A stretch of DNA of 64,000 nucleotides from Stutzerimonas nitrititolerans (GCF_003696285.1 NZ_RFFL01000009.1:1-64000), one strand, 5' to 3'; counted from the stretch's first letter, positions 43,335 through 52,636 are shown. The notes: generated from the sequence alone by a model not told the origin. Translations and numbers: made by a program.

Positions 43335-44017
43335 TCACCGGGTTAAGCACCTGCACTAAATATCCTGTAGGGGCGAATTTATTCGCCTGGCACCGAACTC
43401 CCGGATGCCTGTGGCGTGACGCCAAACACCAGAGCCTCAACCCGAGTGGTTTGACACCACGAGGCCTGTCGCACTTTCCGCATAAGCTGAACGCATACGG
43501 CCAGGCGAGTAAATTTGCCCCCCGCAAGCAGCGCGGCCTGACTCTCGTCGAACTGGTGATCACCATCGTGATCATCGGTATCGCCGCTGCCGCTCTATAC
43601 AGCGCCATGGCCGTGATCGGAGGGCGTTCCGCCGATCCGATGCTGCGTCAGCAGAGCCTGGTGATCGCCGAGGGTTATCTCGAAGAAATCCTGTTTCAGC
43701 CCTATCTGGACCCGAACTCAACGAATACCGGAAGCTGCGCGGCGACCCCAGGTTTGTCCAGATCCCGGTTTGACGATGTATGTGACTACGCGAGTCTGGA
43801 TGACCAGGGGGTACGGGACGCGACCGGTGCCCTGGTTCAGGCGCTGTCCGGTTATCGCGTACAGGTTTCAGTCACACAGCTGGCCAATTGGAATGGAGTG
43901 CCGGCCAGACGTATCGATGTATCGGTGACCGACCCGTCAGGCCAGCGCCTGCAACTCTCCGGCTTCCGTACCTGCTACGGCGAAGTCGATGCCAACGGGG
44001 CGGATCGATGCCCATGA
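43331..44017 (+). CDS. mshD: MSHA minor prepilin MshD with a repeat-derived N-terminal extension
   Basis: 228 codons if read from the GTG at 43331, which overlaps the mshC stop. The pilin proper starts only at about residue 68: RKQRG, cleavage, LTLVELVITIVIIGIAAAAL with Glu5 and Leu rather than Phe/Met at +1. Codons about 12-65 are made of an inverted repeat (43366-43523), so the leader is about 70 residues instead of the usual 5-25. A TTG near 43448 is the only plausible internal start. The body has Cys pairs (GSCAATPG, CDYASLD, RTCYGEVDANGADRC). Whether the long leader is cleaved is unknown. Confidence 0.7.
   Translation: MITGLSTCTKYPVGANLFAWHRTPGCLWRDAKHQSLNPSGLTPRGLSHFPHKLNAYGQASKFAPRKQRGLTLVELVITIVIIGIAAAALYSAMAVIGGRSADPMLRQQSLVIAEGYLEEILFQPYLDPNSTNTGSCAATPGLSRSRFDDVCDYASLDDQGVRDATGALVQALSGYRVQVSVTQLANWNGVPARRIDVSVTDPSGQRLQLSGFRTCYGEVDANGADRCP
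43366..43523. repeat. Inverted repeat element inside the mshD leader
   Basis: GGGGCGAATTTATTCGCCTGG (left, 43369 on) and CCAGGCGAGTAAATTTGCCC (right, 43501 on) are imperfect inverted ends about 130 bases apart. A further short palindrome (GTGGTTTGACACCAC) lies inside. The ends match the gtaggggcgaat repeat family. Confidence 0.75.
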
Positions 44018-44883
44018 AATCTGCACGAGCTTTCACGCTGGTCGAATTGATCATGGTGATCGCCCTGAGCGGCATCGTGCTGTTGATGATCACCAGCGTC
44101 ATGCAGCATCCGCTACGGGCATTCGTCGACCAGACTCGCCGCAGCGAGCTGGTCGAGCAGGCGACGGTCGCGTTGAACCGCATGGCCCGCGATATTCGCC
44201 TCGCTGTACCGAACTCGATTCGTCAGTCTTCCGATGGTCGAACGCTTGAAACCCTGAACATTCTCCAGGCAGGCCGCTACGTCTCGAATCGAGCTGGCGG
44301 TGACAGTCTGCGCTTCTCCAGCGAGCCTAGCGGCTGTGAGACGAGCAATGGTCGTTGCGATGGTTTCCAGGTTCTGGACCCGGACCTGTCAGTTGCGGGT
44401 GCGCGCTGGCTGGTGATCAACAACCTGGGTGCGAACAGCGGCGGTGTGCCGACGCCGGGTGGCAATGTCTGGGCCTATGCCGATCCGGGTGTCATCACGC
44501 CCACGGGCACGACCTTCGACGCAACCCAAACCGGCAACGAAACCCTGGTTACGCTGGATCTGCCGGGAGGCGCCTTCACCTTTGTCCATGCCTCGCCACA
44601 GCGTCGCTTCTACCTGGCCGACCAAGCCATTGGCTATCGCTGCAATCCGGCCAGCAGTGGCGGGCAGCTGCTGCGCTACACCAGCGTGACGCTGTCCGCG
44701 TCGGTATCCAGTGCCGTGCCGTCCGATTCCGTACCGGTCGCATCTCATGTGACTGCCTGTAGCTTTGCCTACCAGCCCGGCAACCCACAGAGGCCTGGGC
44801 TCGTGACACTGAGTCTGACCCTGGACCGGGACGGCGAATCCATAACTCTTCAACAACAGGTGCATATCGACAATGCGCCATGA
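44008..44883 (+). CDS. mshO: MSHA minor prepilin MshO (PilW-like)
   Basis: 291 residues from ATG 44008; ATG 44014, which overlaps the mshD stop as ATGA, would give leader MKSARA. Cleavage before FTLVELIMVIALSGIVLLMI with Glu5. Longest of the minor pilins; PilW-like, with several Cys (GCETSNGRC, YRCNP, TACSF). Probably part of the pilus tip or initiation complex with MshP and MshQ. Confidence 0.85.
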   Translation: MPMKSARAFTLVELIMVIALSGIVLLMITSVMQHPLRAFVDQTRRSELVEQATVALNRMARDIRLAVPNSIRQSSDGRTLETLNILQAGRYVSNRAGGDSLRFSSEPSGCETSNGRCDGFQVLDPDLSVAGARWLVINNLGANSGGVPTPGGNVWAYADPGVITPTGTTFDATQTGNETLVTLDLPGGAFTFVHASPQRRFYLADQAIGYRCNPASSGGQLLRYTSVTLSASVSSAVPSDSVPVASHVTACSFAYQPGNPQRPGLVTLSLTLDRDGESITLQQQVHIDNAP

Positions 44884-45295
44884 AAAAGGCTTTTCACTGA
44901 TTGCTGCTCTGTTCGTGATGATCGTCGTCGCGCTGACGGTCGTTGCCATGGCGCGGCTTTCAGTCACGACCAGTGGGACGTTGAGCCTGTCGATCCAGCA
45001 GGCCAGAGCCTATCAGGCGGCCCGGGCCGGGTTGGAGTGGGGGATTCGCGAGGCTGTGAAGGACGGATCTTGCCAGTCCAGTACGAGCCTGGCCCTGGAT
45101 GGAGTTCTTGCCGAATTTTCGGGAGTCGTCGTCACCTGCAAATGGCCGCCGGACGAGTACCCAGACCGCGAGAACGGAAAAGACCTGACGCTGTACACCC
45201 TGACCGCTGTTGCACAGAACGCAGCATCACCCTCGGAGCGGCCGGATTATGCATATCGAAAACTGACGGCAAAGGTCGAGAAGATTGAAAATTAA
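44873..45295 (+). CDS. mshP: MSHA protein MshP (PilX-like)
   Basis: 140 residues. N-terminal pilin-like helix after MRHEKG: FSLIAALFVMIVVALTVVAM. It lacks Glu5 (FSLIA), as is common for PilX/MshP proteins. AYQAARAGLEWGIREA is the PilX signature. A Cys pair (GSCQSS, VTCKW). Starts before the end of mshO and overlaps mshQ, so it is translationally coupled. Confidence 0.82.
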   Translation: MRHEKGFSLIAALFVMIVVALTVVAMARLSVTTSGTLSLSIQQARAYQAARAGLEWGIREAVKDGSCQSSTSLALDGVLAEFSGVVVTCKWPPDEYPDRENGKDLTLYTLTAVAQNAASPSERPDYAYRKLTAKVEKIEN

Positions 45296-48200
45296 CCGTA
45301 CCTTTTTGATGCGCTGCTGGTTGCTGATCCTTGCTGCGATATTGCCCGGTGGCGCGCATGCGGCGAGCTATACGTTCTACTGGGAAGGTTTTTGGCTCTG
45401 GGGTGAATACAAGACCAATGCCCCCTGCACTGGCAACTGGAGTTACAGCTCCGACTCCTTCACATGCAACGGCTCCGTGAACCTGGCGCCCGGTGACACG
45501 TTGCAGGTCGATACCAGCAGGCTCAGCCATATCACCGTCATTGCGGACGGTGGGTTCGCGCTGGCGCGCAATACCATCGGTACCAGCAACAAGAACATCA
45601 CGTTGAGCGCCGGCTACGGCCCGGTGACTGCGACCGGAACCAATACCATCCATGGTTCCGTCCGCTCCAACAGCGGTGCGATCACGCTGAGCGACACCGC
45701 CGTTCAGGGCTCGGTCGAATCGGTCAACGGCACAATCACTCTGACCAAGAGCTCGATCAGTTCCAACCTCAACGGTGGCGGCAGTGTAACGACGCATGAT
45801 GGAACGACGATCGGCGGGAGTCTGAGCAACAACCATGGGGCGGTGAGCCTCGACGGCGGACGTGTGGGCAGTATCAACGCCGCGCAGAACGTTACCACGA
45901 TCAATGGAACCGTCATCACTGGCGCACTGACTGCCAGTGGGGAGGTGACGTTGGGGGCAGGCAGCGTCGGCGGCAAGGTGAGCGCTCGGAAAGTGGTTGC
46001 CGATGACACGAACTTTAGCGGCGATATCGTCGCGACCGAGGGACTCGTTACTCTCACCGGTGGTTCGGTCACGGGAAACATCAGCAGCAATTGCTGCACC
46101 GTTACCTTGAATAGGATGCAGATAACCGGGAACGTTACTGCCCGTCAGAACAACATCATGCTCGATGGCAGTACCGTTACCGGCAATCTCGTTACTACCA
46201 ACGAAGTACGGTTGCTCAACGATTCCTTCGTCTATGGCGACGTCACTGCGGCGACCTGGGGCAACACCACGATTACCGGCACCGGGCGCAGCCATGTCTA
46301 TGGTGTCTGTACCCCTACCGGCACGACACCTGCGGATCTGTGCGACGGAGAGATCAAACCGGTCTGCCTGACGTCCTCACCGGATAACTTCAACCGCAGC
46401 ATCATCGGCGGCGACTGGGCCGTTACCTCCCGTAGCGGCACCTTTGGCAATCCACGTATCGTCAATGGCCGGCTTCGTCTGACCGACGACAGCACCAACG
46501 TGGCGACTGGAGCGACGGTTCAACGTACCTTTCCGGCAGCCAATAACCTGATCAGTGTCACGTTCAAGTACTACGGCTATTCCACCAGGAGCAATCGCGG
46601 CGCCGATGGTATGGCGCTGATCGTATCCGACGCCCGTGTCACGCCTCAGCCCGGAGCCTATGGCGGTTCTCTCGGCTATGCGCAGAAGACCGGAATTTCC
46701 GGTTTCGCCGGCGGGTGGCTGGGTATCGGCTTCGACGAGTTCGGCAATTACTCCAACGACACCGAAGGTCGCGAGGGCGGGATCGGTTCGCGTAGCGACG
46801 CGATCGCGATTCGTGGTCCGGGAAGCGGTACCGACGGTTATCACTACTTGACGGGAACAGGCACTCTGTCGAATGGAATCGATAACCCCAGTTCGACCTC
46901 GTTAGCGGGCCCGGGGCATCTTTATCGCGTCACGATCGATTCGCGTACCAGAGGCAAGACACTGGTGACCGTCGAGCGGGATACCGGCGGTAGCGGGAGA
47001 AACTACAGCACGCTCGTGTCGGCCTATGACGTTCAGGCACACAGCACCCAGGACTCGGTACCGGATAATTTCTGGCTCAGCTTCACTGGCTCGACGGGCA
47101 GCAACGTCAATATCCACGAGCTGGACGATCTGCAGGTCTGCGCCAACCGGATGAATCCGATTGGCACCCAGATCGACCATTTCGAGATCATTGCGCCGTC
47201 TTCGGGGCTGACATGCTCGCCGCTGCCGGTCACGGTGAAGGCCTGTCTGGACTCCGCCTGTGCCCTGTATACCGAGGCGGTCACGGCTACCGCCGTATTG
47301 TCGGCCAATGGCTCGATCGTCAGTAGCGATACCCGAACCTTCATCGGTGGTAGCGGCGGTTTTTCGCTTAGCAGAACGACCAAGGGGAGCGCGACCTTGG
47401 GGATTGCAAGCTCTAATCCAGCCACCAAACCGCTCAGCCAGACCCTGTGCAAGATTGGCTCCGGCCCGCTCGGCACGAACTGTACGCTCACGTTCGCCGA
47501 CTCGGGCTTCGTCTTTGATGTGCCGACCCAGCTGTCCAACAAGCTTTCGGATGATGTTCTGATCAGGGCTGTGCGCAAGGATGACACTTCGCAGCGGTGC
47601 GTGCCGGCCTTCCAGAACGTCGAGCGCGACGTGCAGTTCTGGTCGGGATACATCGATCCCTCGGCGAGCGCTGGCCGTTCGCTCGAAGTCAACGGCACCG
47701 CTGTCTCATCTGCCGAGGCATCACCCACAACGCTGAAGTTGGCGTTCGATAACGACGCACAAGCGCCGATCAAGGTGCGCTACAACGATGCGGGCAAACT
47801 GGAACTCAATGCACGATATAGCGGTAGCTCGGGCACGGGGGACAGCGGCCTGAGCATGCTGGGTTCGGATCAGTTCGTGGTAAAGCCGATAGGGCTGTGC
47901 GTCGAACCAACGGATTCGCCGGCAAAGTGGTACTGCGAAAAAGGCGATGCCAGCTGTCAGGTTTTTGTTTCTGCAGGAGATGGTTTCCCGGTGCGCTTCA
48001 AACCGGTGGGCTGGCAGGGCGATGAAGATGAAGACCTTTGCCTAGGCAATCCGACTACACCCAACTTCCGCCATGATGGCATCGCTCTGGCATCGGTGCT
48101 GGTGGCACCGACCGATGGAGTCGAGGGTACGGTAACCCTGGCTGCCAACGACCAGAATCGTTATGACCATAAGCCGACTGCCGGGGGGACGGTGCAGGAT

Positions 48201-49271
48201 GTGAAGTTATCCGAGGTGGGTGTATTTCGCATCAGTGCCACGCCGCCTGCCGGAGGCTATCTGGACGGGGAGACGGTGGCCGGTGGGACTTCGGTGAATA
48301 TCGGCCGGATCACACCCGCCTATCTCGAAGCGACGGGGGCCGGCTCGCTCAGGCCGGCCTGTAGCGCAGGCTATACCTATCAGGCGCAGCCACTGGAGCT
48401 CAGCGAGTTACCGAGCCTTACCATCACCGGCAAGAATCGTAGCGGAGTGACCACGACCAACTATGATCGTGGAGCGTTCTGGAAATTTCCGGGAGCCTGG
48501 TCGCCGCGCTTCTTTTCCAGCGTCGGGCGCGCCTCGCTCGACCAACGTATTCCTGTCGATGGTGCACCTACGGATCTGGACTGCACTTTGGAAAACAACA
48601 AGGCCAGTTGCGTCGCCGCCAGGTTGGGTGTCAAAGATTTAGAGTCACACAGCGAGACGGATACGACTGTCGGCGATGGCGCCAGAACGATGTCTGCTTC
48701 GCTCATCCTTCAGTACCTACGAGGTGCGACGCCGGACAGCGATGACAGGCTATTCGACGCCCAGATAGAGGTTTTTACCGACAAAGCGCAGCTCATCGAT
48801 AGCGATGGTGTAGAAACACAGGAACACCATGAATTCAGCATGGGCGGCTCGCAGGTTCTGTTGGGCCGTTACAGACAGGAGGGGGCGACGGGATCGGAAC
48901 TGAGTCCCTTGCGTCTTCCGCTTGTGCTGGAGAAGTGGACTGGCAGTGCTTTCGTAATGAACACGGATCCGACCGATGATGATTGTGCCGCTGTCAGCGA
49001 TGTCATCATGCTCGATCCGAGCGGTAATTTGTCGGTCGGAGATACAACCGCGACGTTGGGAGAAGCTTCACAAGGCATCCGCCAGATTACCCTGAGTGCG
49101 CCTGGTGCGGGCAATGCCGGCAGCATACGGGTCGAGCCGCAGGTACCCAGTTGGCTGCACTTCGATTGGCTTGGGACCGGCCCGTCCAATCCCAGCGCCA
49201 TTGCCATTTTTGGCGGCTATGCGGGTTCCAAGCCGCTAATCTTCCGTCGCGAAATCTACAGGGGTATGTAA
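45285..49271 (+). CDS. mshQ: MshQ: large secreted tip/adhesin protein with beta-solenoid and lectin-like domains
   Basis: 1328 residues from a TTG (ATG at 45309 would drop 8). Signal peptide ends about residue 27 (GGAHA). Residues about 70-345 are short Thr/Val/Gly repeats (such as GAITLSDTAVQGSVES), like a beta-solenoid. Residues about 365-625 resemble an L-type lectin/LamG fold (FNRSIIGGDWAVTSRSGTFG, WLGIGFDEFGNY). The rest, with many Cys, resembles the MshQ C-terminal DUF6701 region. No pilin signal. In MSHA operons this protein ends the cluster and may sit at the pilus tip as an adhesin; binding target unknown. Confidence 0.82.
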   Translation: MKINRTFLMRCWLLILAAILPGGAHAASYTFYWEGFWLWGEYKTNAPCTGNWSYSSDSFTCNGSVNLAPGDTLQVDTSRLSHITVIADGGFALARNTIGTSNKNITLSAGYGPVTATGTNTIHGSVRSNSGAITLSDTAVQGSVESVNGTITLTKSSISSNLNGGGSVTTHDGTTIGGSLSNNHGAVSLDGGRVGSINAAQNVTTINGTVITGALTASGEVTLGAGSVGGKVSARKVVADDTNFSGDIVATEGLVTLTGGSVTGNISSNCCTVTLNRMQITGNVTARQNNIMLDGSTVTGNLVTTNEVRLLNDSFVYGDVTAATWGNTTITGTGRSHVYGVCTPTGTTPADLCDGEIKPVCLTSSPDNFNRSIIGGDWAVTSRSGTFGNPRIVNGRLRLTDDSTNVATGATVQRTFPAANNLISVTFKYYGYSTRSNRGADGMALIVSDARVTPQPGAYGGSLGYAQKTGISGFAGGWLGIGFDEFGNYSNDTEGREGGIGSRSDAIAIRGPGSGTDGYHYLTGTGTLSNGIDNPSSTSLAGPGHLYRVTIDSRTRGKTLVTVERDTGGSGRNYSTLVSAYDVQAHSTQDSVPDNFWLSFTGSTGSNVNIHELDDLQVCANRMNPIGTQIDHFEIIAPSSGLTCSPLPVTVKACLDSACALYTEAVTATAVLSANGSIVSSDTRTFIGGSGGFSLSRTTKGSATLGIASSNPATKPLSQTLCKIGSGPLGTNCTLTFADSGFVFDVPTQLSNKLSDDVLIRAVRKDDTSQRCVPAFQNVERDVQFWSGYIDPSASAGRSLEVNGTAVSSAEASPTTLKLAFDNDAQAPIKVRYNDAGKLELNARYSGSSGTGDSGLSMLGSDQFVVKPIGLCVEPTDSPAKWYCEKGDASCQVFVSAGDGFPVRFKPVGWQGDEDEDLCLGNPTTPNFRHDGIALASVLVAPTDGVEGTVTLAANDQNRYDHKPTAGGTVQDVKLSEVGVFRISATPPAGGYLDGETVAGGTSVNIGRITPAYLEATGAGSLRPACSAGYTYQAQPLELSELPSLTITGKNRSGVTTTNYDRGAFWKFPGAWSPRFFSSVGRASLDQRIPVDGAPTDLDCTLENNKASCVAARLGVKDLESHSETDTTVGDGARTMSASLILQYLRGATPDSDDRLFDAQIEVFTDKAQLIDSDGVETQEHHEFSMGGSQVLLGRYRQEGATGSELSPLRLPLVLEKWTGSAFVMNTDPTDDDCAAVSDVIMLDPSGNLSVGDTTATLGEASQGIRQITLSAPGAGNAGSIRVEPQVPSWLHFDWLGTGPSNPSAIAIFGGYAGSKPLIFRREIYRGM

Positions 49272-49584
49272 CGCGCGTTGTCGGCCTGGCGGGCGCATCT
49301 CCCTGGCCGGATCGCAGCTCTCTCCCCAGCGAGGGGGCGGCCTTCCGAGATTAAAGAGGGGGTTACCCCGGCCTGCCTGTACCGAGGGCCCCGAAACTGG
49401 TCGATGAAGACTATGCAGGGCATATGCCAGTTTCGGGGGAGAGGCGCTGTCACGGGTGCCAAGCTCGTAGCGCCGAACTTAATTCGGCTACAGGCCATGG
49501 AGGCCGAACAAGTTCGGCCCTACAACGGAAGTTCTATGCATGAAAAGAGTGCGATATCGGGCGATTCGCACTCTCGCGGCGCAC
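49272..49584. repeat. Intergenic repeats after mshQ
   Basis: 313 bases with no gene. A perfect 12-bp inverted repeat CCCCGAAACTGG (49389-49400) and CCAGTTTCGGGG (49427-49438) surrounds 26 bases. GTAGCGCCGAACTTAATTCGG (49467 on) and GGCCGAACAAGTTCGGCC (49502-49519) belong to the gtagggccgaat family. The first could end msh transcription although it lacks a T-run. Confidence 0.65.
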
Positions 49585-49986
49585 TCAGTTCTGTTCCGGC
49601 CACACCCGGATCGGTGCGCCCTCAGCAGGCCAGAAGCGCAACTGGTCGATGTTGGAGACGTCCCAGCGTTCGACCTGCGACAGCAAATCCAGGAAATGAT
49701 GTTCCTGCTTCATGATCAGCTCGGGGCACATCTTGCGCGTGCTGCCGATGTTGCTGAAGCGAATCTGCTGGCCGTCGCGCTCGTAAGTGGCGAACCAGTG
49801 GTTGCAGCCGGCATTGCCATAGACCCGGTCTTCGTTGAAGGTCAGGGAGAGCGGCGTGCGACCGATGACGGGTTCGTCGCCGATCCATTCGGCGATGTAG
49901 GTCACGTCGTTCTGTAGCGCCAGGGGCTCGACCGCGCAGCCAGCCGTGGTGAGGGCCGTCAGGCCAAGCAGGATTTGCGATTTCAT
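49585..49986 (-). CDS. META-domain lipoprotein (HslJ-like)
   Basis: 133 residues from ATG 49986. Lipoprotein signal MKSQILLGLTALTTAGC with lipobox TAGC. The META domain shows IAEWIGDEPVIGRTPLSLTF, GNAGCNHWFATYERDG and STRKMCPELIMKQEHHFLDL. HslJ-like proteins are linked to outer-membrane stress and novobiocin resistance in E. coli. The start overlaps the stop of the upstream zinc-ribbon gene, so they form an operon. Confidence 0.85.
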   Translation of the reverse strand: MKSQILLGLTALTTAGCAVEPLALQNDVTYIAEWIGDEPVIGRTPLSLTFNEDRVYGNAGCNHWFATYERDGQQIRFSNIGSTRKMCPELIMKQEHHFLDLLSQVERWDVSNIDQLRFWPAEGAPIRVWPEQN

Positions 49987-50420
49987 TGTTGAGCTCCCTG
50001 ACAACCGGGGCAAAGGTGGCGACCACCGACATTCGTCCAGCCAAGTTCGGCGATGCGTGCTTCGGCGGCAGGGGCTCGAGCGGCTTCGCCGGATTTGGCG
50101 TCCACCGCGAATTCGAAATCCAGTTGCTTGCCGCAGCTGTCGCAGTCGACCTGCCAGTTGTGAATGGCCAGCTCGCGGAAAACCGGACCGCTGGCCATGG
50201 CTGTCCATTGGCCGGGTGGATTGATCAGGTGGCGGACTTTGTCCACGATCAGGCGCTGCGACAGATCGCGGCTGCCCTTGAGGGTGACGATCAGCACGTC
50301 CCCGCTACGGATCGAGCCGCCGTTACCGGTGACCTGATAGCGTCCCGGCGCCAGCGCGCGGCATTCGGTGAGGGTGTACGCGGGATTGAGCAGGTTGTAG
50401 CGAAAATCGTGTTCGGCCAT
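49983..50420 (-). CDS. Conserved protein with C-terminal zinc ribbon, unknown function
   Basis: 145 residues from ATG 50420, the last ATG before family-like sequence in a longer open frame. A beta-rich N-terminal part (YTLTECRALAPGRYQVTGNG, DVLIVTLKGSRDL) is followed by a likely zinc ribbon, CDSCGKQ ... CPGCQ near the end. Cytoplasmic by lack of a signal. Overlaps and probably is co-translated with the META lipoprotein. Function not recognised. Confidence 0.7.
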   Translation of the reverse strand: MAEHDFRYNLLNPAYTLTECRALAPGRYQVTGNGGSIRSGDVLIVTLKGSRDLSQRLIVDKVRHLINPPGQWTAMASGPVFRELAIHNWQVDCDSCGKQLDFEFAVDAKSGEAARAPAAEARIAELGWTNVGGRHLCPGCQGAQQ

Positions 50421-50886
50421 GACTCGTGATCGATTGTGAGGGGAGCAACGCGCAATGCTATCACGCTCGCGTCCGGCTCCGGCTTGGCTGCAAGGTAAAG
50501 CTTCGATACCCACCTGCCAAAACCGCACGCACTGCTTTCGTGGGAACCGCGCCCTCGCGGCCAATGCTATTTCGCTCAGGTTTCGGATATCGCACATCCC
50601 AAGGGAGAGGGCGCTCACCGCTCGACCGATAATTAAACGAACACCATACGCACGCATCCCGGCTTTTCCGGTATAGTACGCGCCGGCTGAAATCAGCCCG
50701 CGTTCAGGTGCCGCAACAATACGAAGCGCTGCTTCGGCTGCTGTCAGCTTTCGAGCTATCCTTGACGATTCATCATTCATACGTTTTCGCAAACCCCGCC
50801 GACCAGGCTGCCAGGGTGACCTTCGGGTGTTGCATGGCATGCGCAGCTTCGGAACATGGGTCTTTGCGGAGCCTCAGGAAAGACCC
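50421..50886. other. Upstream region and probable long leader of deaD
   Basis: 466 bases between divergent genes. A -10-like TATAGT lies at 50672-50677 after TTTTCCGG, followed by GCGCCGGC and hairpin-prone sequence (GCTGAAATCAGC). If used, the deaD 5' leader would be about 200 nt. No -35 match is clear. No coding potential is convincing. Confidence 0.35.
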
Positions 50887-52548
50887 ATGACCCAGGAAAT
50901 CGGCGGCTTTGCCGCACTCGGTATTCACTCCGCCGTACTGGCTGCCATCAGCGCAGTCGGCTACGAAGAACCATCCCCCATTCAGGCCCAGGCGATCCCG
51001 GTGATCCTCGGCGGCCACGACATGATCGGCCAGGCGCAGACCGGTACCGGTAAGACCGCGGCCTTCGCGCTGCCGATCCTGTCGAAGATCGACCCGGCCC
51101 GGCGCGAGCCGCAGGCGCTGATCCTTGCGCCGACCCGCGAGCTGGCCCTGCAGGTCGCCACCGCGTTCGAAACCTATTCCAAGCAGATGCCCGGCGTTGG
51201 CGTCGTCGCCATCTATGGTGGCGCACCGATGGGCCCGCAGCTCAAGGCCATCCGCCAGGGCGCGCAGATCATCGTCGCGACCCCCGGCCGCCTGGTCGAC
51301 CACCTGAGCCGCAACAGCGCACTGCTGTCGACCATCCAGTTCCTGGTACTCGACGAAGCCGACGAGATGCTCAAGCTGGGCTTCATGGACGATCTGGAAG
51401 TGATCTTCGAAGCCATGCCGGAAAGCCGTCAGAGCGTGCTGTTCTCCGCCACGCTGCCGCACTCGATCCGCGCCATCGCCGAGAAGCACCTGCGCGAGCC
51501 GCAGCACATCAAGATCGCCGCCAAGACTCAGACCGTGGCGCGCATCGAGCAGGCACACCTGATGGTCCATGCCGACCAGAAGATCCCCGCCGTGCTGCGC
51601 CTGCTGGAAGTCGAGGATTTCGACGCGCTGATCGCCTTCGTGCGTACCAAGCAGGCCACCCTGGATCTGGCCGCCGCGCTGGAAGCCAAGGGCTACAAGG
51701 CTGCCGCACTGAATGGTGACATCGCCCAGAACCAGCGCGAGCGCGTCATCGAATCGCTCAAGGACGGCCGTCTGGACATCGTAGTGGCCACCGACGTCGC
51801 CGCCCGCGGCCTGGACGTGGCGCGCATCACTCACGTGTTCAACGTGGACATGCCCTACGACCCGGAGTCCTACGTGCACCGCATCGGTCGTACCGGCCGC
51901 GCCGGTCGCGAAGGCCGTGCGCTGCTGCTGGTCACCCCGCGCGAGCGCCGCATGCTGCAGGTCATCGAGCGCGTGACCAACCAGAAGGTCGCCGAAGTGC
52001 GCCTGCCCAACGCCCAGCAGGTGCTGGATGCACGTATCAAGAAACTCACCAACTGCCTCGCGCCGCTGGTGGCCGATGCCGAAGCCAGCCATGGCGAGCT
52101 GCTCGACAAGCTGATTGCCGATATCGGCTGCAGCCCACGTGCTTTGGCCGCTGCGCTGCTGCGCAAGGCTGCCAACGGTCAGGCGCTTACTCTGGCCGAA
52201 GTGGAAAAGGAACAGCCGCTGGTACCAACCAGTGGTCCGCGTGAGCGTTCCGATCGTCCAGAGCGCAGCGGTGATCGCGAGCGCCGTGCGCCGATGCCGC
52301 TGGCCGAAGGCCGCGCCCGCTGCCGTACCCCGCTGGGTGCTCGCGACGGCATTGCCGCGCGTAACCTGCTCGGTGCCATCCTCAACGAAGGCGGCCTGGC
52401 CCGCGAAGCCATCGGTCGCATCCAGGTGCGCGACAGCTTCAGCCTCGTCGAACTGCCCGAAGAAGGCCTCGAGCGCCTGCTGGGCAAACTCAAGGACACC
52501 CGTGTCGGCGGCAAGCAGTTGAAGCTGCGTCGCTATCGCGAGGACTGA
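50887..52548 (+). CDS. deaD: DEAD-box ATP-dependent RNA helicase (DeaD/CsdA type)
   Basis: 553 residues from ATG 50887 (CAGGAAAGACCC upstream); an earlier in-frame ATG at 50827 adds only leader. Motifs: AQTGTGKT (50-57), PTRELALQ, DEAD at 156-159, SAT near 190 and HRIGRTGRAG. A C-terminal extension with a basic stretch (RERSDRPERSGDRERRAP) precedes a DbpA-like RNA-binding domain (IRVRDSF-type, here IQVRDSFSLVELPEE). It unwinds structured RNA in ribosome assembly and cold adaptation. Ends with a strong terminator. Confidence 0.92.
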   Translation: MTQEIGGFAALGIHSAVLAAISAVGYEEPSPIQAQAIPVILGGHDMIGQAQTGTGKTAAFALPILSKIDPARREPQALILAPTRELALQVATAFETYSKQMPGVGVVAIYGGAPMGPQLKAIRQGAQIIVATPGRLVDHLSRNSALLSTIQFLVLDEADEMLKLGFMDDLEVIFEAMPESRQSVLFSATLPHSIRAIAEKHLREPQHIKIAAKTQTVARIEQAHLMVHADQKIPAVLRLLEVEDFDALIAFVRTKQATLDLAAALEAKGYKAAALNGDIAQNQRERVIESLKDGRLDIVVATDVAARGLDVARITHVFNVDMPYDPESYVHRIGRTGRAGREGRALLLVTPRERRMLQVIERVTNQKVAEVRLPNAQQVLDARIKKLTNCLAPLVADAEASHGELLDKLIADIGCSPRALAAALLRKAANGQALTLAEVEKEQPLVPTSGPRERSDRPERSGDRERRAPMPLAEGRARCRTPLGARDGIAARNLLGAILNEGGLAREAIGRIQVRDSFSLVELPEEGLERLLGKLKDTRVGGKQLKLRRYRED

Positions 52549-52564
52549 GGGTTACATAGCAAAG

Positions 52565-52594
52565 AAAAAGGCGAGCTGATCAGCTCGCCTTTTT
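52565..52594 (+). terminator. Terminator after deaD
   Basis: AAAAAGGCGAGCTGA and TCAGCTCGCCTTTTT form a perfect 15-bp palindrome with a T-run. Confidence 0.9.
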
Positions 52595-52636
52595 TGTATC
52601 TGCCAGAACCCCAGGACCCGACAGATCCCACATCCC

